The notes under the pieces are model-generated. The model saw only the letters and a list, made by a program, of their open reading frames with translations. It was not told the origin of the DNA and searched no databases. A stretch of 64,000 bases of DNA, taken from NCBI GenBank assembly GCA_963717945.1, contig CAVQXT010000003.1:248001-312000 (forward strand), in the 5' to 3' direction. The translations under genes were made by a program, and so were the position numbers. This document shows positions 32,637 to 41,577 of this stretch, in pieces; the first letter of the stretch is position 1, and each line of letters begins with the position of its first letter. Source of the stretch: FEN-299 sp963717945 (GTDB lineage: Bacteria; Acidobacteriota; Vicinamibacteria; Vicinamibacterales; Fen-181).

Positions 32637-33880
32637 ATGCCGTACTTCTCGATAATCCCCTTCTTGTCGAGGCCGAGAATCCCGTACTTCGCGCCGACCC
32701 GCTTGAACGCCTCGAGCGCCTCCTTGAGCATCGGGATGTCGTGGTCGGCCGACATCTGCGTCCGGATCCGCGCCTGCCCGGCCGCCACCACCGGGAAGAA
32801 GAACCCGATGACGTAGACGCCCTCCTGGAACAGGTCGCGGGCGATGTCCTGGCTCAGCTTCGCGTTGAACAGCATGATCGGCACGATCGGGCTGTCCCCT
32901 TCCTTGATGACGAACCCCGCCTCGGGCACCGCCTGCCGCCAGAACTTCTGGTTCGCCTCGAGCCGGTCCCGCCGCTCCGTGCTGCCGCTCAGGATCTCGA
33001 GCACCTTGATCGCCGCGGCCGCGATGGGCGGCGGCACCGCGTTGCTGAACAGGTACGGCCGCGCCTTCTGCCGGCACAGCTCGACGATCTCCTTGCGCCC
33101 CGACACGCAGCCGCCGCTCGCGCCGCCGAGCGCCTTGCCGAGCGTCGTCGTGAGGATGTCGATCTTGCCGACCACGCCGAAGTGCTCGTGCACGCCGCGC
33201 CCGGTCTTCCCCATGAACCCGCTGCCGTGGCTGTCGTCGACGAACACCAGGGCGTTGTACTTCTCGGCCAGCGCGCAGATCTCGTCGAGCGGCGCCAGGT
33301 CGCCGTCCATGCTGAACACGCCGTCGGTGACGATGAGCCGCACGCGCTTGTCCTGGTGCTCCTGGAGCTTCTGCTCGAGGTGCTTCACGTCGGCGTGCTT
33401 GAAGGTGTCCTGCATCGCCTTGCACAACCGCATGCCGTCCACGATGCTCGCGTGGACCAGGCGGTCGGCGATCATGACGTCCTGGTCGTTCAGCACGGCC
33501 TCGAACACGCCGCCATTGGCGTCCATGCAGCTCGGGAAGAGGATCGTGTCCTCGGTGCCGAGGAACTCGGTCAACTTCCGCTCGAGCTGTCGGTGCAGGT
33601 CCTGCGTGCCGCAGATGAACCGCACGCTCGACATCCCGTAGCCGCGCTCGTCGAGGCCGCGGTGCGCCGCCGCCACCACCTCCGGGTGCGACGACAGGCC
33701 GAGGTAGTTGTTCGAGCACAGGTTCACCACGCGCTTGGGCGGCTGCCCGGCGGGGAACTCCACCGAGATGTCCGCCGCCTGCGGCGAGTGGATGAACCGC
33801 TCCTGCTTGAAGATGCCCTTTTCGCGGATCCCGTCGAGCTCGGCCCGGTAGGCTTCCTGGACGTTCGATGGATATGCCAT
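32633..33880 (-). CDS. kbl: Glycine C-acetyltransferase (2-amino-3-ketobutyrate CoA ligase)
   Basis: A 415-residue PLP enzyme of the alpha-oxoamine synthase family, which cleaves 2-amino-3-ketobutyrate with CoA to glycine and acetyl-CoA. It aligns with E. coli Kbl throughout: FCSNNYLGL-type LCSNNYLGLSSHPEV, GMSSVRFICGTQDLHRQLE, TDGVFSMDGDLAPL, FVDDSHGSGFMG, and the PLP lysine Lys249 in TTTLGKALGGASGG. The start at 33880 has GAGAGGAA 5 nt upstream. No threonine dehydrogenase is nearby. The next gene upstream is acpS, so a link to lipid metabolism is possible, but the sequence is Kbl rather than serine palmitoyltransferase. Confidence 0.92.
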   Translation of the reverse strand: MAYPSNVQEAYRAELDGIREKGIFKQERFIHSPQAADISVEFPAGQPPKRVVNLCSNNYLGLSSHPEVVAAAHRGLDERGYGMSSVRFICGTQDLHRQLERKLTEFLGTEDTILFPSCMDANGGVFEAVLNDQDVMIADRLVHASIVDGMRLCKAMQDTFKHADVKHLEQKLQEHQDKRVRLIVTDGVFSMDGDLAPLDEICALAEKYNALVFVDDSHGSGFMGKTGRGVHEHFGVVGKIDILTTTLGKALGGASGGCVSGRKEIVELCRQKARPYLFSNAVPPPIAAAAIKVLEILSGSTERRDRLEANQKFWRQAVPEAGFVIKEGDSPIVPIMLFNAKLSQDIARDLFQEGVYVIGFFFPVVAAGQARIRTQMSADHDIPMLKEALEAFKRVGAKYGILGLDKKGIIEKYGM

Positions 33881-33896
33881 GAGTTCCTCTCCCCGA

Positions 33897-34277
33897 TCAG
33901 CGTTCGAGAATAACGCTGGCGGCCGCGAGCTCCCGCGTCGTCGCCAGCGCCAGATGAATCCGCCGCACACCCTGCCGCTCCGCCTCGGCGCCCACGGCGC
34001 CGCGCACGACGAGGCTCGCGGTGCCGCGCGTCGGTCCCGGCACCACTTCCATGTCCTTCCACGACATCGACCCGGCGAGGCCGGTCCCGAGCGCCTTGAG
34101 CAGCGCCTCGCGCGCCGCGAACCGCGCCGCGAGGTGCTCGTCGGGCCGGCGCTGCCCGGCGCACCACGCGCGCTCCGCCTCGCTGAACAGACCCTCGACC
34201 AACCCGGCGCCGTGCCGGGCCGCCACCCTCGAGAAGCGGGCGGTGTCTAAGAGATCGAGACCGGTCCCCAGGATCAT
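33897..34277 (-). CDS. acpS: Holo-[acyl-carrier-protein] synthase
   Basis: A 126-residue phosphopantetheinyl transferase that converts apo-ACP to holo-ACP using CoA. Family motifs are GTGLDLLDTARF at the N-terminus and ARFAAREALLKALGTGL in the middle, with the metal-binding Asp and Glu in place, then WKDMEVV. Length is standard. It lies 16 nt upstream of kbl on the same strand. The promoter is in the divergent gap with the SpoIIE phosphatase gene. Confidence 0.93.
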   Translation of the reverse strand: MILGTGLDLLDTARFSRVAARHGAGLVEGLFSEAERAWCAGQRRPDEHLAARFAAREALLKALGTGLAGSMSWKDMEVVPGPTRGTASLVVRGAVGAEAERQGVRRIHLALATTRELAAASVILER

Positions 34278-34449
34278 GGGAAACTCGAAAGGGGGCGGGA
34301 GCGCGCGGCCCGGGCGCAGAAGACACGGCCAAACGCCGCGAGTCTAGCATACACTGCTCGAAGAGCCCCAGGCGCGGATCCGGGGCGGGCTGCGCAGGAA
34401 CCGGCCCGGTGCGGAATTCGTCTCTTACGGTGATGGGGCGAAGCTTGCC

Positions 34450-35640
34450 ATGCGCGCCAGAAAACGTCGCCTCGCCGACAACGCCCGCTCGTTTCTCGAC
34501 ACCTACACTCACGGCCTGACGCGCGAGGACCTGCAACGGCTCTTCACGCGAGACACCCGCGAGGCGTACCGGTTCTTCGCGCGCGGCTTCGACGAGACGA
34601 AGCTGGCGGGCGTGCCCCGCCACAAGCGATGGTTCGCGCGCGCCCGGCTCTTCTTCTGGGCGTTCACGCTCCGCCTGTCCCCGGCCAGGCGCGTGATCTA
34701 CGGCGTCGGCCTCCTGCTGTGCCTGATCGGCTTCCTCGAGATGTTCCGCGGCTTCGGCGGGGACGGGTCGTCCATGGTCCTCGGCCCGTTCACCTTCGAC
34801 CTCGGCCTGCCGTTCCCCCGCTGGGTCCCGGGCGCCGGGAAGCTGTTCATCGGCGTCGCGCTCGTCAACCTCCTGGTCCTGCTCGAGGTCGCCGACCGGC
34901 TCTCGCTCAAGAACGACCTCGAGATCGCCCGCGAGATCCAGTACGCCATGCTGCCGCAGGCGGCCTTCGACTCCCCCACCTTCGAGGCGTTCGGCCTGAC
35001 GAGGCCGGCCAACACGGTCGGCGGCGACTTCTACGACGTCCTGCCGCGGCCCGACGGCCGCATCATCGTCACGCTCGGCGACGTGGCCGGCAAGGGCAGC
35101 CCGGCCGCGCTGCTGATGGCGCTGCTGCTCGCCATGTTCCGGACGCTCGTCGACGAGGGGCTCGAAGCGGCGGCGCTCGCCGAGCGGCTCAACGTCCAGG
35201 TGTCGCGGCACTCGCCGGCGTCGCGGTTCATCACGCTCTTCTTCGCCGCCTGCGATCCCTCGACCGGCCGCGTCGTCTACGTCAACGCCGGCCACATGCC
35301 CGGCCTCCTCCGCCGGCGCGACGGCCGGTTCGAGGAGCTGTCGGGCGGCGGGATCGCGCTCGGGATGTTCGAGCACTCGAAGTACCAGGCGCACGAGACG
35401 ACGATCGAGCCCGGCGACACGCTGGTTCTCTACAGCGACGGCGTGACCGAGGCCGAGAACCACAAGGGGCAGGCGTTCGAGGAGTCCGGCCTCCAGCGCG
35501 TCGTCTCCGCCAACGCGCAGGCGAGCCCGCCGGACCTGGCGCGGACGATCCTCCGGGTCGTCGAGGCGCACGCCCAGGAGACCTACCTGGCCGACGACCT
35601 GACCGTCCTCGTGGTGAAAAGGAAACCGACGACGCCATGA
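34450..35640 (+). CDS. Membrane-anchored SpoIIE/RsbU-type PP2C phosphatase
   Basis: A 396-residue protein. The N-terminal 75 residues are polar and basic. Two membrane helices follow (VIYGVGLLLCLIGFLEMF and LFIGVALVNLLVLLEVA), then a SpoIIE-type PP2C domain from about 155: EIAREIQYAMLPQ, TVGGDFYDVL, VTLGDVAGKGSPAALLMAL, VYVNAGHMPGLL, LVLYSDGVTEAE and DDLTVLVV. Such phosphatases dephosphorylate anti-anti-sigma STAS proteins. No STAS or anti-sigma kinase gene is adjacent. The stop overlaps the next gene by 4 nt (ATGA). Confidence 0.9.
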   Translation: MRARKRRLADNARSFLDTYTHGLTREDLQRLFTRDTREAYRFFARGFDETKLAGVPRHKRWFARARLFFWAFTLRLSPARRVIYGVGLLLCLIGFLEMFRGFGGDGSSMVLGPFTFDLGLPFPRWVPGAGKLFIGVALVNLLVLLEVADRLSLKNDLEIAREIQYAMLPQAAFDSPTFEAFGLTRPANTVGGDFYDVLPRPDGRIIVTLGDVAGKGSPAALLMALLLAMFRTLVDEGLEAAALAERLNVQVSRHSPASRFITLFFAACDPSTGRVVYVNAGHMPGLLRRRDGRFEELSGGGIALGMFEHSKYQAHETTIEPGDTLVLYSDGVTEAENHKGQAFEESGLQRVVSANAQASPPDLARTILRVVEAHAQETYLADDLTVLVVKRKPTTP

Positions 35641-38345
35641 CGCGCTTCCTCGCCTGCGTCGTGCTGCTCGTGTGCCTCGGCGGCATGGCGGAGGGACAGA
35701 CCCCGCAGGCGCAGGACCCGGTGGCCGCGCTGCTCGCGAAACTCGAGGTGGTGCTGCGCGAGGGGCAGCCCGAGCGGTACCTCGACCTGCTCGCGGCGTC
35801 GGCCGATCGGGCGGCGGGCGCGGACTTCGCGCGGACCGTCGTCGTTCCCGGCGTCACGCGCGCGGTGGTGAAGGAGCGCGACCGGGCCGACCTGCCGGGC
35901 ACGCTGCCCGGCGACGGCTATCGCCTCATGGTGGAGGTGATGCTCGAGTCGGGCACCGTCGCGAAGATCCAGACCTTGCGGCTCGACGTCAGGCGCCGCG
36001 GTGGCGACCCCGCCGGCGCCTGGGGCATCGTCTCCCAGGAGCTGCTGACGACGCTCGCGGGACTCCACCGGCTGGCGCTCAACCCGCGGCGCGAGATGGC
36101 CGTCCGGGATCTCGTCATCTCGGCCGAGGACTTGAAGCTGGTGGTGCCGGACGGCCTCATGTTCGTGGCGGAGGTCGACAACACCGCCACCGCGCTCGTC
36201 ATCCTCGGCCGCGGCGACATGACGTTCTCGCCCGCCCCCGCCGCCGAGCGGTCCCAGATGAAGATCATCACCGGCAACGAGGTCCTGCAGTCCCCGTTCG
36301 ACACGCTGTTCGTGCGCCTCAATCCCGGGGAGTACCAGGAGCACGTCACGGCCCGGGAGACGGTCGAGCGGCCGGTCGACGCGCGCGACATGAAGCGCGC
36401 CGACGACCTCTTCCGCCAGGAAGTCGTCAAGTCGTTCGCCCTCGATCTCGGGGACCTGAGCGCCGACACCTGGTCGCTGCTGCCGCTGCCAGGGGATTTC
36501 CTGGCCGAGGTTCACACGCGGCGCTTCGACACGCTGACCTACGCGCGGTCGGCCGGGGAGATCGAGGACATCTCGCTCTTCGACCGCAAGCGGCGCCACA
36601 ACCTCTCGGTGTACTCGTCCAAGTCCCACCTGGCGCGGTACACGCGCTTTTACAGCGACGACGACCGGCTGGACTACCGCGTGGAGTCGTACGGCGTGGA
36701 CGTCAGGTTCGACCCGGCTCAGCTGACCATCGCCGGGCAGACGAGCCTGAACATCGAGGTGGCCGCCTCTTCGGTCAACGTGCTCACCCTGCGGCTGGCC
36801 GACTCGCTGGCGGTCCGGTCGGTCGTCTCGGCGGAGTTCGGCCGCATGCTGTCGGTGCGCGTCCGCCACCGCGACAGCATCGTCGTGGACCTGCCGAGGA
36901 CGCTCGCCCGCGGCGCCCGCCTGCACCTGCTGGTCGCCTACTCGGGCCAGATCGAGCCGCAATCGATCGACCGCGAGGCGATCCAGCCACAGCTGCCGGA
37001 CGTTCACCGGAATCCCCTCCAGGAAGATGTCGAGGTCCCGATCGACGAGAGCTACCTTTACAGCAACCGCAGCTACTGGTACGTGCAGCCGGGGACCACC
37101 GGCTTCTCGACGGCCCGGATCGCTGTGACGGTACCGGAGCCGTGGGGCGTCGTCGCGAGCGGCGAGCCGGTGTCGGCCGTGCCGGCGCCCGGGCCGGAGC
37201 AGGGCGGGGCGCGGTGGCGCCAGTTCTCCTTCCGCGCCAACGAGCCGATCCGGTACCTCGCGTTCCTCGCGGCCAAGTTGTCGGCACCGAGGACGGAGGA
37301 GCTGTCGCTCGCAGGGTCAGAGGACCCGCGCCGGGCCCGCCTGCCCGTGGTCCGGCACGAGCAAGTGCAGCTGACCGTCAGGACGAACCCAAGGCAGCAG
37401 CGGCGGAGCCTGGATCTCCAGCGCACGTCGGCGAGCATCATCCGGTTCTATACCTCGCTCATCGGCGACTTCCCGTTCGACGCGTTGAGCGTCACCGCCG
37501 TGGAGAAGCAGCTGCCCGGCGGGCACAGCCCCGGCTACATGGTGGTGGTGGCCACGCCCGTGCCGGGGTCGACGTTGACCTGGGGGGACGATCCCGGCGT
37601 GCTCCCCGACTTCCCGGACTTCTTCCTCGCCCATGAACTGGCTCACGAGTGGTGGGGGCAGGCGGTCGGCTGGAAGAGCTACCACGAACAGTGGCTCAGC
37701 GAGGGGTTCGCGCAGTACTTCGCCGCGCTCTACGCCGAGCGGTCGCGGGGCAAGGGCGCGTTCAACACGATCATCCGCCGAATGCAGTCGTGGGCCACCG
37801 CCGAGTCCGACCAGGGCCCGATCTACCTCGGCTACCGCATCGGCCACGTCAAGAGCGACAGCCGGATTTACAGGGCCGTGGTGTACGACAAGGGCGCCAT
37901 CGTGCTGCACATGCTGAGGCGGCTCGTCGGCGACGAGGCGTTCTTTGGCGGGCTGCGGCGCTTCTACGACGCGTGGCGGTTCAAGAAGGCGGGCACCGAC
38001 GATCTCCGGCGCGCCATGGAGGAGGAGTCCGGCGTGAGCCTCACGCGCTTCTTCGATCAGTGGGTGCTCGGCGACGGGCTGCCCCAGGTGACCGCGTCCG
38101 CCCGCGTCGAGGAGCGCGGAGGCGCGCGAGAGGCGGTCATCGAACTCGAGCAGGCCGGGGACGTGTACGACCTGCCTGTCACGGTCACGGTCGAGTCCGG
38201 CTCCAACTCGGTCGTCAACACGCTGGTGAAGCTGACCGAGCGCCGCGCCGTGGTGCGGGTGCCGTTCAAGGGGAACCTGCGGCGGGTCGACGTCAACCGC
38301 GATCAGGCCGCGCTCGGGACCTTCACCGTCAAGCCGTTGTCGTAG
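35637..38345 (+). CDS. Secreted M1-family metallopeptidase
   Basis: A 902-residue protein with a signal peptide (MTRFLACVVLLVCLGGMAEG). The first half is beta-rich and not recognised apart from an M1-like N-terminal region (YGVDVRFDPAQLTIAGQTSL). The gluzincin motif is HELAHEWWGQ (His666, Glu667, His670), with the third zinc ligand Glu689 in HEQWLSEGFAQYF, exactly 18 residues on. Then come VVYDKGAIVLHMLRRLVGDE and a C-terminal domain. The enzyme is expected to be a zinc aminopeptidase in the periplasm or outside the cell. Translation is coupled to the phosphatase gene upstream by a 4-nt overlap. Confidence 0.9.
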   Translation: MTRFLACVVLLVCLGGMAEGQTPQAQDPVAALLAKLEVVLREGQPERYLDLLAASADRAAGADFARTVVVPGVTRAVVKERDRADLPGTLPGDGYRLMVEVMLESGTVAKIQTLRLDVRRRGGDPAGAWGIVSQELLTTLAGLHRLALNPRREMAVRDLVISAEDLKLVVPDGLMFVAEVDNTATALVILGRGDMTFSPAPAAERSQMKIITGNEVLQSPFDTLFVRLNPGEYQEHVTARETVERPVDARDMKRADDLFRQEVVKSFALDLGDLSADTWSLLPLPGDFLAEVHTRRFDTLTYARSAGEIEDISLFDRKRRHNLSVYSSKSHLARYTRFYSDDDRLDYRVESYGVDVRFDPAQLTIAGQTSLNIEVAASSVNVLTLRLADSLAVRSVVSAEFGRMLSVRVRHRDSIVVDLPRTLARGARLHLLVAYSGQIEPQSIDREAIQPQLPDVHRNPLQEDVEVPIDESYLYSNRSYWYVQPGTTGFSTARIAVTVPEPWGVVASGEPVSAVPAPGPEQGGARWRQFSFRANEPIRYLAFLAAKLSAPRTEELSLAGSEDPRRARLPVVRHEQVQLTVRTNPRQQRRSLDLQRTSASIIRFYTSLIGDFPFDALSVTAVEKQLPGGHSPGYMVVVATPVPGSTLTWGDDPGVLPDFPDFFLAHELAHEWWGQAVGWKSYHEQWLSEGFAQYFAALYAERSRGKGAFNTIIRRMQSWATAESDQGPIYLGYRIGHVKSDSRIYRAVVYDKGAIVLHMLRRLVGDEAFFGGLRRFYDAWRFKKAGTDDLRRAMEEESGVSLTRFFDQWVLGDGLPQVTASARVEERGGAREAVIELEQAGDVYDLPVTVTVESGSNSVVNTLVKLTERRAVVRVPFKGNLRRVDVNRDQAALGTFTVKPLS

Positions 38346-38371
38346 GCCTCGCGTGATATCATTCGAGGATC

Positions 38372-40153
38372 ATGGACAGCGTCAATGTGACGATTGACGG
38401 GCATGCCCTGTCGGTCCCGAAGGGTACGACCGTCCTCAAGGCCGCCCTCGACGCGGGGATCGACGTCCCCTTCTACTGCTACCACCCGGCGCTCGGCATC
38501 GACGGCTCCTGCCGCGTCTGCATCGTCCGCATCGAGAAGATGCCGAAGCTCCAGACGGCCTGCTCGACGGTATGCCTCGAGGGGATGGTCGTGGACACGC
38601 GGTCGCCGGAGGTGGTCGCGGCGCGAGCCTCGGTCTTCGAGTTCCTGCTCCTCAACCACCCGCTCGATTGCCCGGTGTGCGACAAGGGCGGCGAGTGCCC
38701 GCTGCAGGACTATTCGAATGCCTTCGGCCCGGCGACCAGCCGCATGGACTTCGCCCGTCGCGTGTTCGACGGCGAGGGGGTGAAGGGGGACGTCGATTTC
38801 GGACCGACGCTGATCCTCAACCGCAACCGCTGCATCCTCTGCACGCGGTGCGTCCGCTTCATGCGCGACGTGGACGGCGACGCGCAGATCGCGATCCAGG
38901 ACCGCGGCAACGGCAGCCAGATCGAGACGTTCCAGGAAGAAGGCGTCCACTCGCTCCTCAGCGGGAACCTGATGGACGTCTGCCCGGTGGGCGCCATCAC
39001 CACGAAGGACTACCGGTTCGCGTCCAGGCCGTGGGACAACCCGACGGCGGTCGACACGATCTGCACGCTCTGCTCGAAGGGCTGCAGCATCACGGCCTGG
39101 TTGCGCGCCAAGCCGGAGTGGGCCAAGGGACCGCGCATCGCCCGCGTCACGCCCAGGTTCAACCCCGACGTGAACGAGTACTGGATGTGCGACACCGGCC
39201 GGTTCGACTACCACTTCGTCGAGGGCGACGACCGGCTGCAGCGCCCGCTCGTGCGCAACGCCGCGGGCGAACTCGAGCCGGCGGCCTGGCACGACCTTCT
39301 GGCGCGGCTCGGCGCCGCGCTCGGCTCGACACGCGACGGCCTGCGCGGCCGCCTGCGGTTCCTGGCGTCGGCGCACGCGTCGCTCGAGGAGCTGGCGGTG
39401 CTGGGCCGCCTCGCCATCGGCCTGCACGGCGAAGGCGCGGAGCAGGCGATCGCCGTCGGCTGGCGGGTCAGCGGGAAGACGCAGCCCGCGCGGACCAGGT
39501 TCGTCGTGCCGGCGCTCGACGCGCCCAACGTCGAAGGCGCCCGTGACCTGGGCCTGCGCGTGGCGGCCACCGCGGACGGCGCCGCCGATCTCGCCGCGCT
39601 GCGCGCCGCGGTCGACGCGGGCGAGGCGCAGGCGATCTACGTGCTGGATCCCGGGCCCGCCGGATCTCTCGGCGACATCGCGTGGCTCGTCGAGGCCCGC
39701 CGCGCCGGCCGCGTCAAGCTGCTGGCCGTGCAGGGGATCCTCCTGAACGACCTCGCGCGGGCCGCCGACTTCGTGCTGCCAGGCGCCAGCTACCTCGAGA
39801 AGAACGCCTGCTTCACGAGCGACAAGCATCTCGTGCAAGCCACGTCGCGGGCCGTCGCGCCCCCCGGCGACGCCATGGAGGACTGGCAGATCCTGGTCAA
39901 CCTGGCGGTGGCGCTCGGCGTCGCCCTCACGTACACCACCGCGGAGCAGATCCGCGCGGAGATCGCCGCCGCCCTGCCTGGCCTGGCCGGCTACGCCGGC
40001 CTCGCGCAGATCGGCTTCGCGCGGCCGACGACGAGGCGATCGGCCCTGCAGGCCTCGAACCCGTCCGAGCGCCGCAAGTGGGAGACGATGTTCAAAGACC
40101 TGCCCCCGGTGAAGTTCGCAGGCGGGTCGGACCCGACGTCGAAGCAGGGATAG
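38372..40153 (+). CDS. nuoG: NADH-quinone oxidoreductase subunit G-like protein
   Basis: A 593-residue iron-sulfur protein. The ferredoxin-like N-terminus has the 2Fe-2S cysteines 36, 47, 50 and 64. His96 with Cys100, 103 and 109 (HPLDCPVCDKGGECPLQD) forms the His-Cys3 cluster site. CILCTRC (154, 157, 160) with Cys204 gives a 4Fe-4S site, and Cys231, 234, 238 and 273 form a further site. The C-terminal molybdopterin-like domain is shorter than in E. coli NuoG (about 900 residues). No other nuo genes are in the window, so it is either split from its operon or serves another dehydrogenase. TATCAT (38357-38362) lies 9 nt before the ATG. Confidence 0.88.
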   Translation: MDSVNVTIDGHALSVPKGTTVLKAALDAGIDVPFYCYHPALGIDGSCRVCIVRIEKMPKLQTACSTVCLEGMVVDTRSPEVVAARASVFEFLLLNHPLDCPVCDKGGECPLQDYSNAFGPATSRMDFARRVFDGEGVKGDVDFGPTLILNRNRCILCTRCVRFMRDVDGDAQIAIQDRGNGSQIETFQEEGVHSLLSGNLMDVCPVGAITTKDYRFASRPWDNPTAVDTICTLCSKGCSITAWLRAKPEWAKGPRIARVTPRFNPDVNEYWMCDTGRFDYHFVEGDDRLQRPLVRNAAGELEPAAWHDLLARLGAALGSTRDGLRGRLRFLASAHASLEELAVLGRLAIGLHGEGAEQAIAVGWRVSGKTQPARTRFVVPALDAPNVEGARDLGLRVAATADGAADLAALRAAVDAGEAQAIYVLDPGPAGSLGDIAWLVEARRAGRVKLLAVQGILLNDLARAADFVLPGASYLEKNACFTSDKHLVQATSRAVAPPGDAMEDWQILVNLAVALGVALTYTTAEQIRAEIAAALPGLAGYAGLAQIGFARPTTRRSALQASNPSERRKWETMFKDLPPVKFAGGSDPTSKQG

Positions 40154-40187
40154 GCCGGCGCCGCGCGCCGGTGGCGGCGATCGCGCC

Positions 40188-41468
40188 ATGAAGAACCCCA
40201 TCCTGAGGACGACCCTCGTGGTGCTGGCCCTCGCGGCCCAGGCGGCTGCAGGGGTCTTCCTCGTCCGCTCCGAGCGGCAGAAGACCGCCGCGCGCGACGC
40301 GTTCGAGAACCTGGTAAGGGACACCGGCCGCGCGCAGACGCTGGTCGGCGAGCTGCGAAGCGCCGCGGCGGGCCTGGTGGCGACGAACCAGGATGCGGCG
40401 GACTGGGTGCCGAGACTGGCCCGCCTCGTCCAGACCGCCGGCGACACCCTCAACAGGATCGATCGCGCTCCGCTCTCGACCGAGTCCGCCCAGGACGTGG
40501 CGGCGGCCGCCGAGGCCATCGCGACGTTCGCGAAGCTGTCGGACCGCGTGCGCGATCTCGTCGCCGACGACCAGCCCGTCACGGCGTCGTCGGTCGTGTT
40601 CGGCGAGGCCGCCCGGCACCTGGGAGTCGCGTCGGCCGCGCTCGCCAGCGCGGGCACCACCCAGGGGCAGGCCGTGGGGCGGGAGGTCGCCCGGCTGAGC
40701 CTCAACGAGGCGTTTGCGCTCGGTGGCGCCGCCTCGTGGACGGTCGTGGTCCTGCTGATCCTGCTGCCCCGCACCGTGGTCGAGGCCACCCCGGATTCGG
40801 CGGAGGCCGGCGTGGCGACGAGCGTCGGCCTCTCGCTCGGCGGTCCGCCAAACCAGGCACCCGCAGGCGCCGACAGCCCCGGTTTCGATCTCGACCTCGC
40901 CTGGCGCAACCAGCAGGCCGCAGCCATCACCGCGCCCGAGCCGCCCCACGAGTCGGAGCAGCAGATCGAGGACGACCTGCGCCGCGAATCCGGCCTGCGC
41001 CTGAACATGGTCGCGCAGGTGGACCTCGACGAGGCGGCGCGCCTCTGCACCGACCTGGCGCGGATGAAGGAGGCGGGCGAACTCACGGGCCTGCTGGCCC
41101 GGGCGGCCGAGCTGCTCGACGCCTCGGGCATCGTGCTGTGGATCGTCGGAACGGACGGTTCCGAGCTCAGGCCCGCCGCCAGCCACGGTTACAGCGACCG
41201 CGCGCTGGCGCGAATGCGGGCACTTTCGGGCCGATCGGAAAACGCCGTCTCGGTCGCCTTCCGGACGGGCAAGCTGGAGGTGGTGAAGGGCGGCAGAGAC
41301 AAGTCCGGCGCGATCGTCGCGCCGATCGTCGCGCCCGGCGGCTGCGTCGGCGCCATGGCCGCCGAGATCAGGCACGGCGCGGAGGCGAGCCCGTCGGTGC
41401 AGGCCGCCGCCACGATCGTGGCGGCACAACTCGCCTCGCTCGTCGCCGAGACCACGACGACGACCTGA
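40188..41468 (+). CDS. Membrane-anchored GAF-domain protein
   Basis: A 426-residue protein with an N-terminal helix (TTLVVLALAAQAAAGVFLV), a helical, probably periplasmic region of about 140 residues, a second helix (WTVVVLLILLPRTVV) and a cytosolic part. The last 150 residues are a GAF domain (AAELLDASGIVLWIVG, RPAASHGYSDRALARM, GAIVAPIVAPGGCVGAMAAE). No output domain is fused. It lies 34 nt after the nuoG-like gene. It probably senses a signal and passes it to another protein. Confidence 0.8.
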   Translation: MKNPILRTTLVVLALAAQAAAGVFLVRSERQKTAARDAFENLVRDTGRAQTLVGELRSAAAGLVATNQDAADWVPRLARLVQTAGDTLNRIDRAPLSTESAQDVAAAAEAIATFAKLSDRVRDLVADDQPVTASSVVFGEAARHLGVASAALASAGTTQGQAVGREVARLSLNEAFALGGAASWTVVVLLILLPRTVVEATPDSAEAGVATSVGLSLGGPPNQAPAGADSPGFDLDLAWRNQQAAAITAPEPPHESEQQIEDDLRRESGLRLNMVAQVDLDEAARLCTDLARMKEAGELTGLLARAAELLDASGIVLWIVGTDGSELRPAASHGYSDRALARMRALSGRSENAVSVAFRTGKLEVVKGGRDKSGAIVAPIVAPGGCVGAMAAEIRHGAEASPSVQAAATIVAAQLASLVAETTTTT

Positions 41469-41477
41469 TCCCGATGC

Positions 41478-41577
41478 CTCACGGCTTACGGCCTACGGCT
41501 TACGCCTCCGCCCTGAGCCTTGAGCCGAGAGCCTCCGGGCCTGAGCCCTGAGCCTCGAGCCTTGAGCCTCCCGGCTT
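41478..41577. repeat. Word-type palindrome that forms the 3' end of the PDZ gene
   Basis: Words of the GGCTTACGG and CCTGAGCCTTGAGCC type between two convergent genes. The stop codon and the last 20-odd codons of the PDZ gene (SRLEAQGSGPEALGSRL) are encoded by this repeat, which suggests that it spread into or replaced the original 3' end. Confidence 0.6.

Noticed and set aside
32633..33880. Kbl-like enzyme as a serine palmitoyltransferase for sphingolipids, given the acpS neighbour
   Set aside because: The sequence follows E. coli Kbl closely through all motifs (GMSSVRFICGTQDLH, TDGVFSMDG), and acpS adjacency alone is weak evidence.
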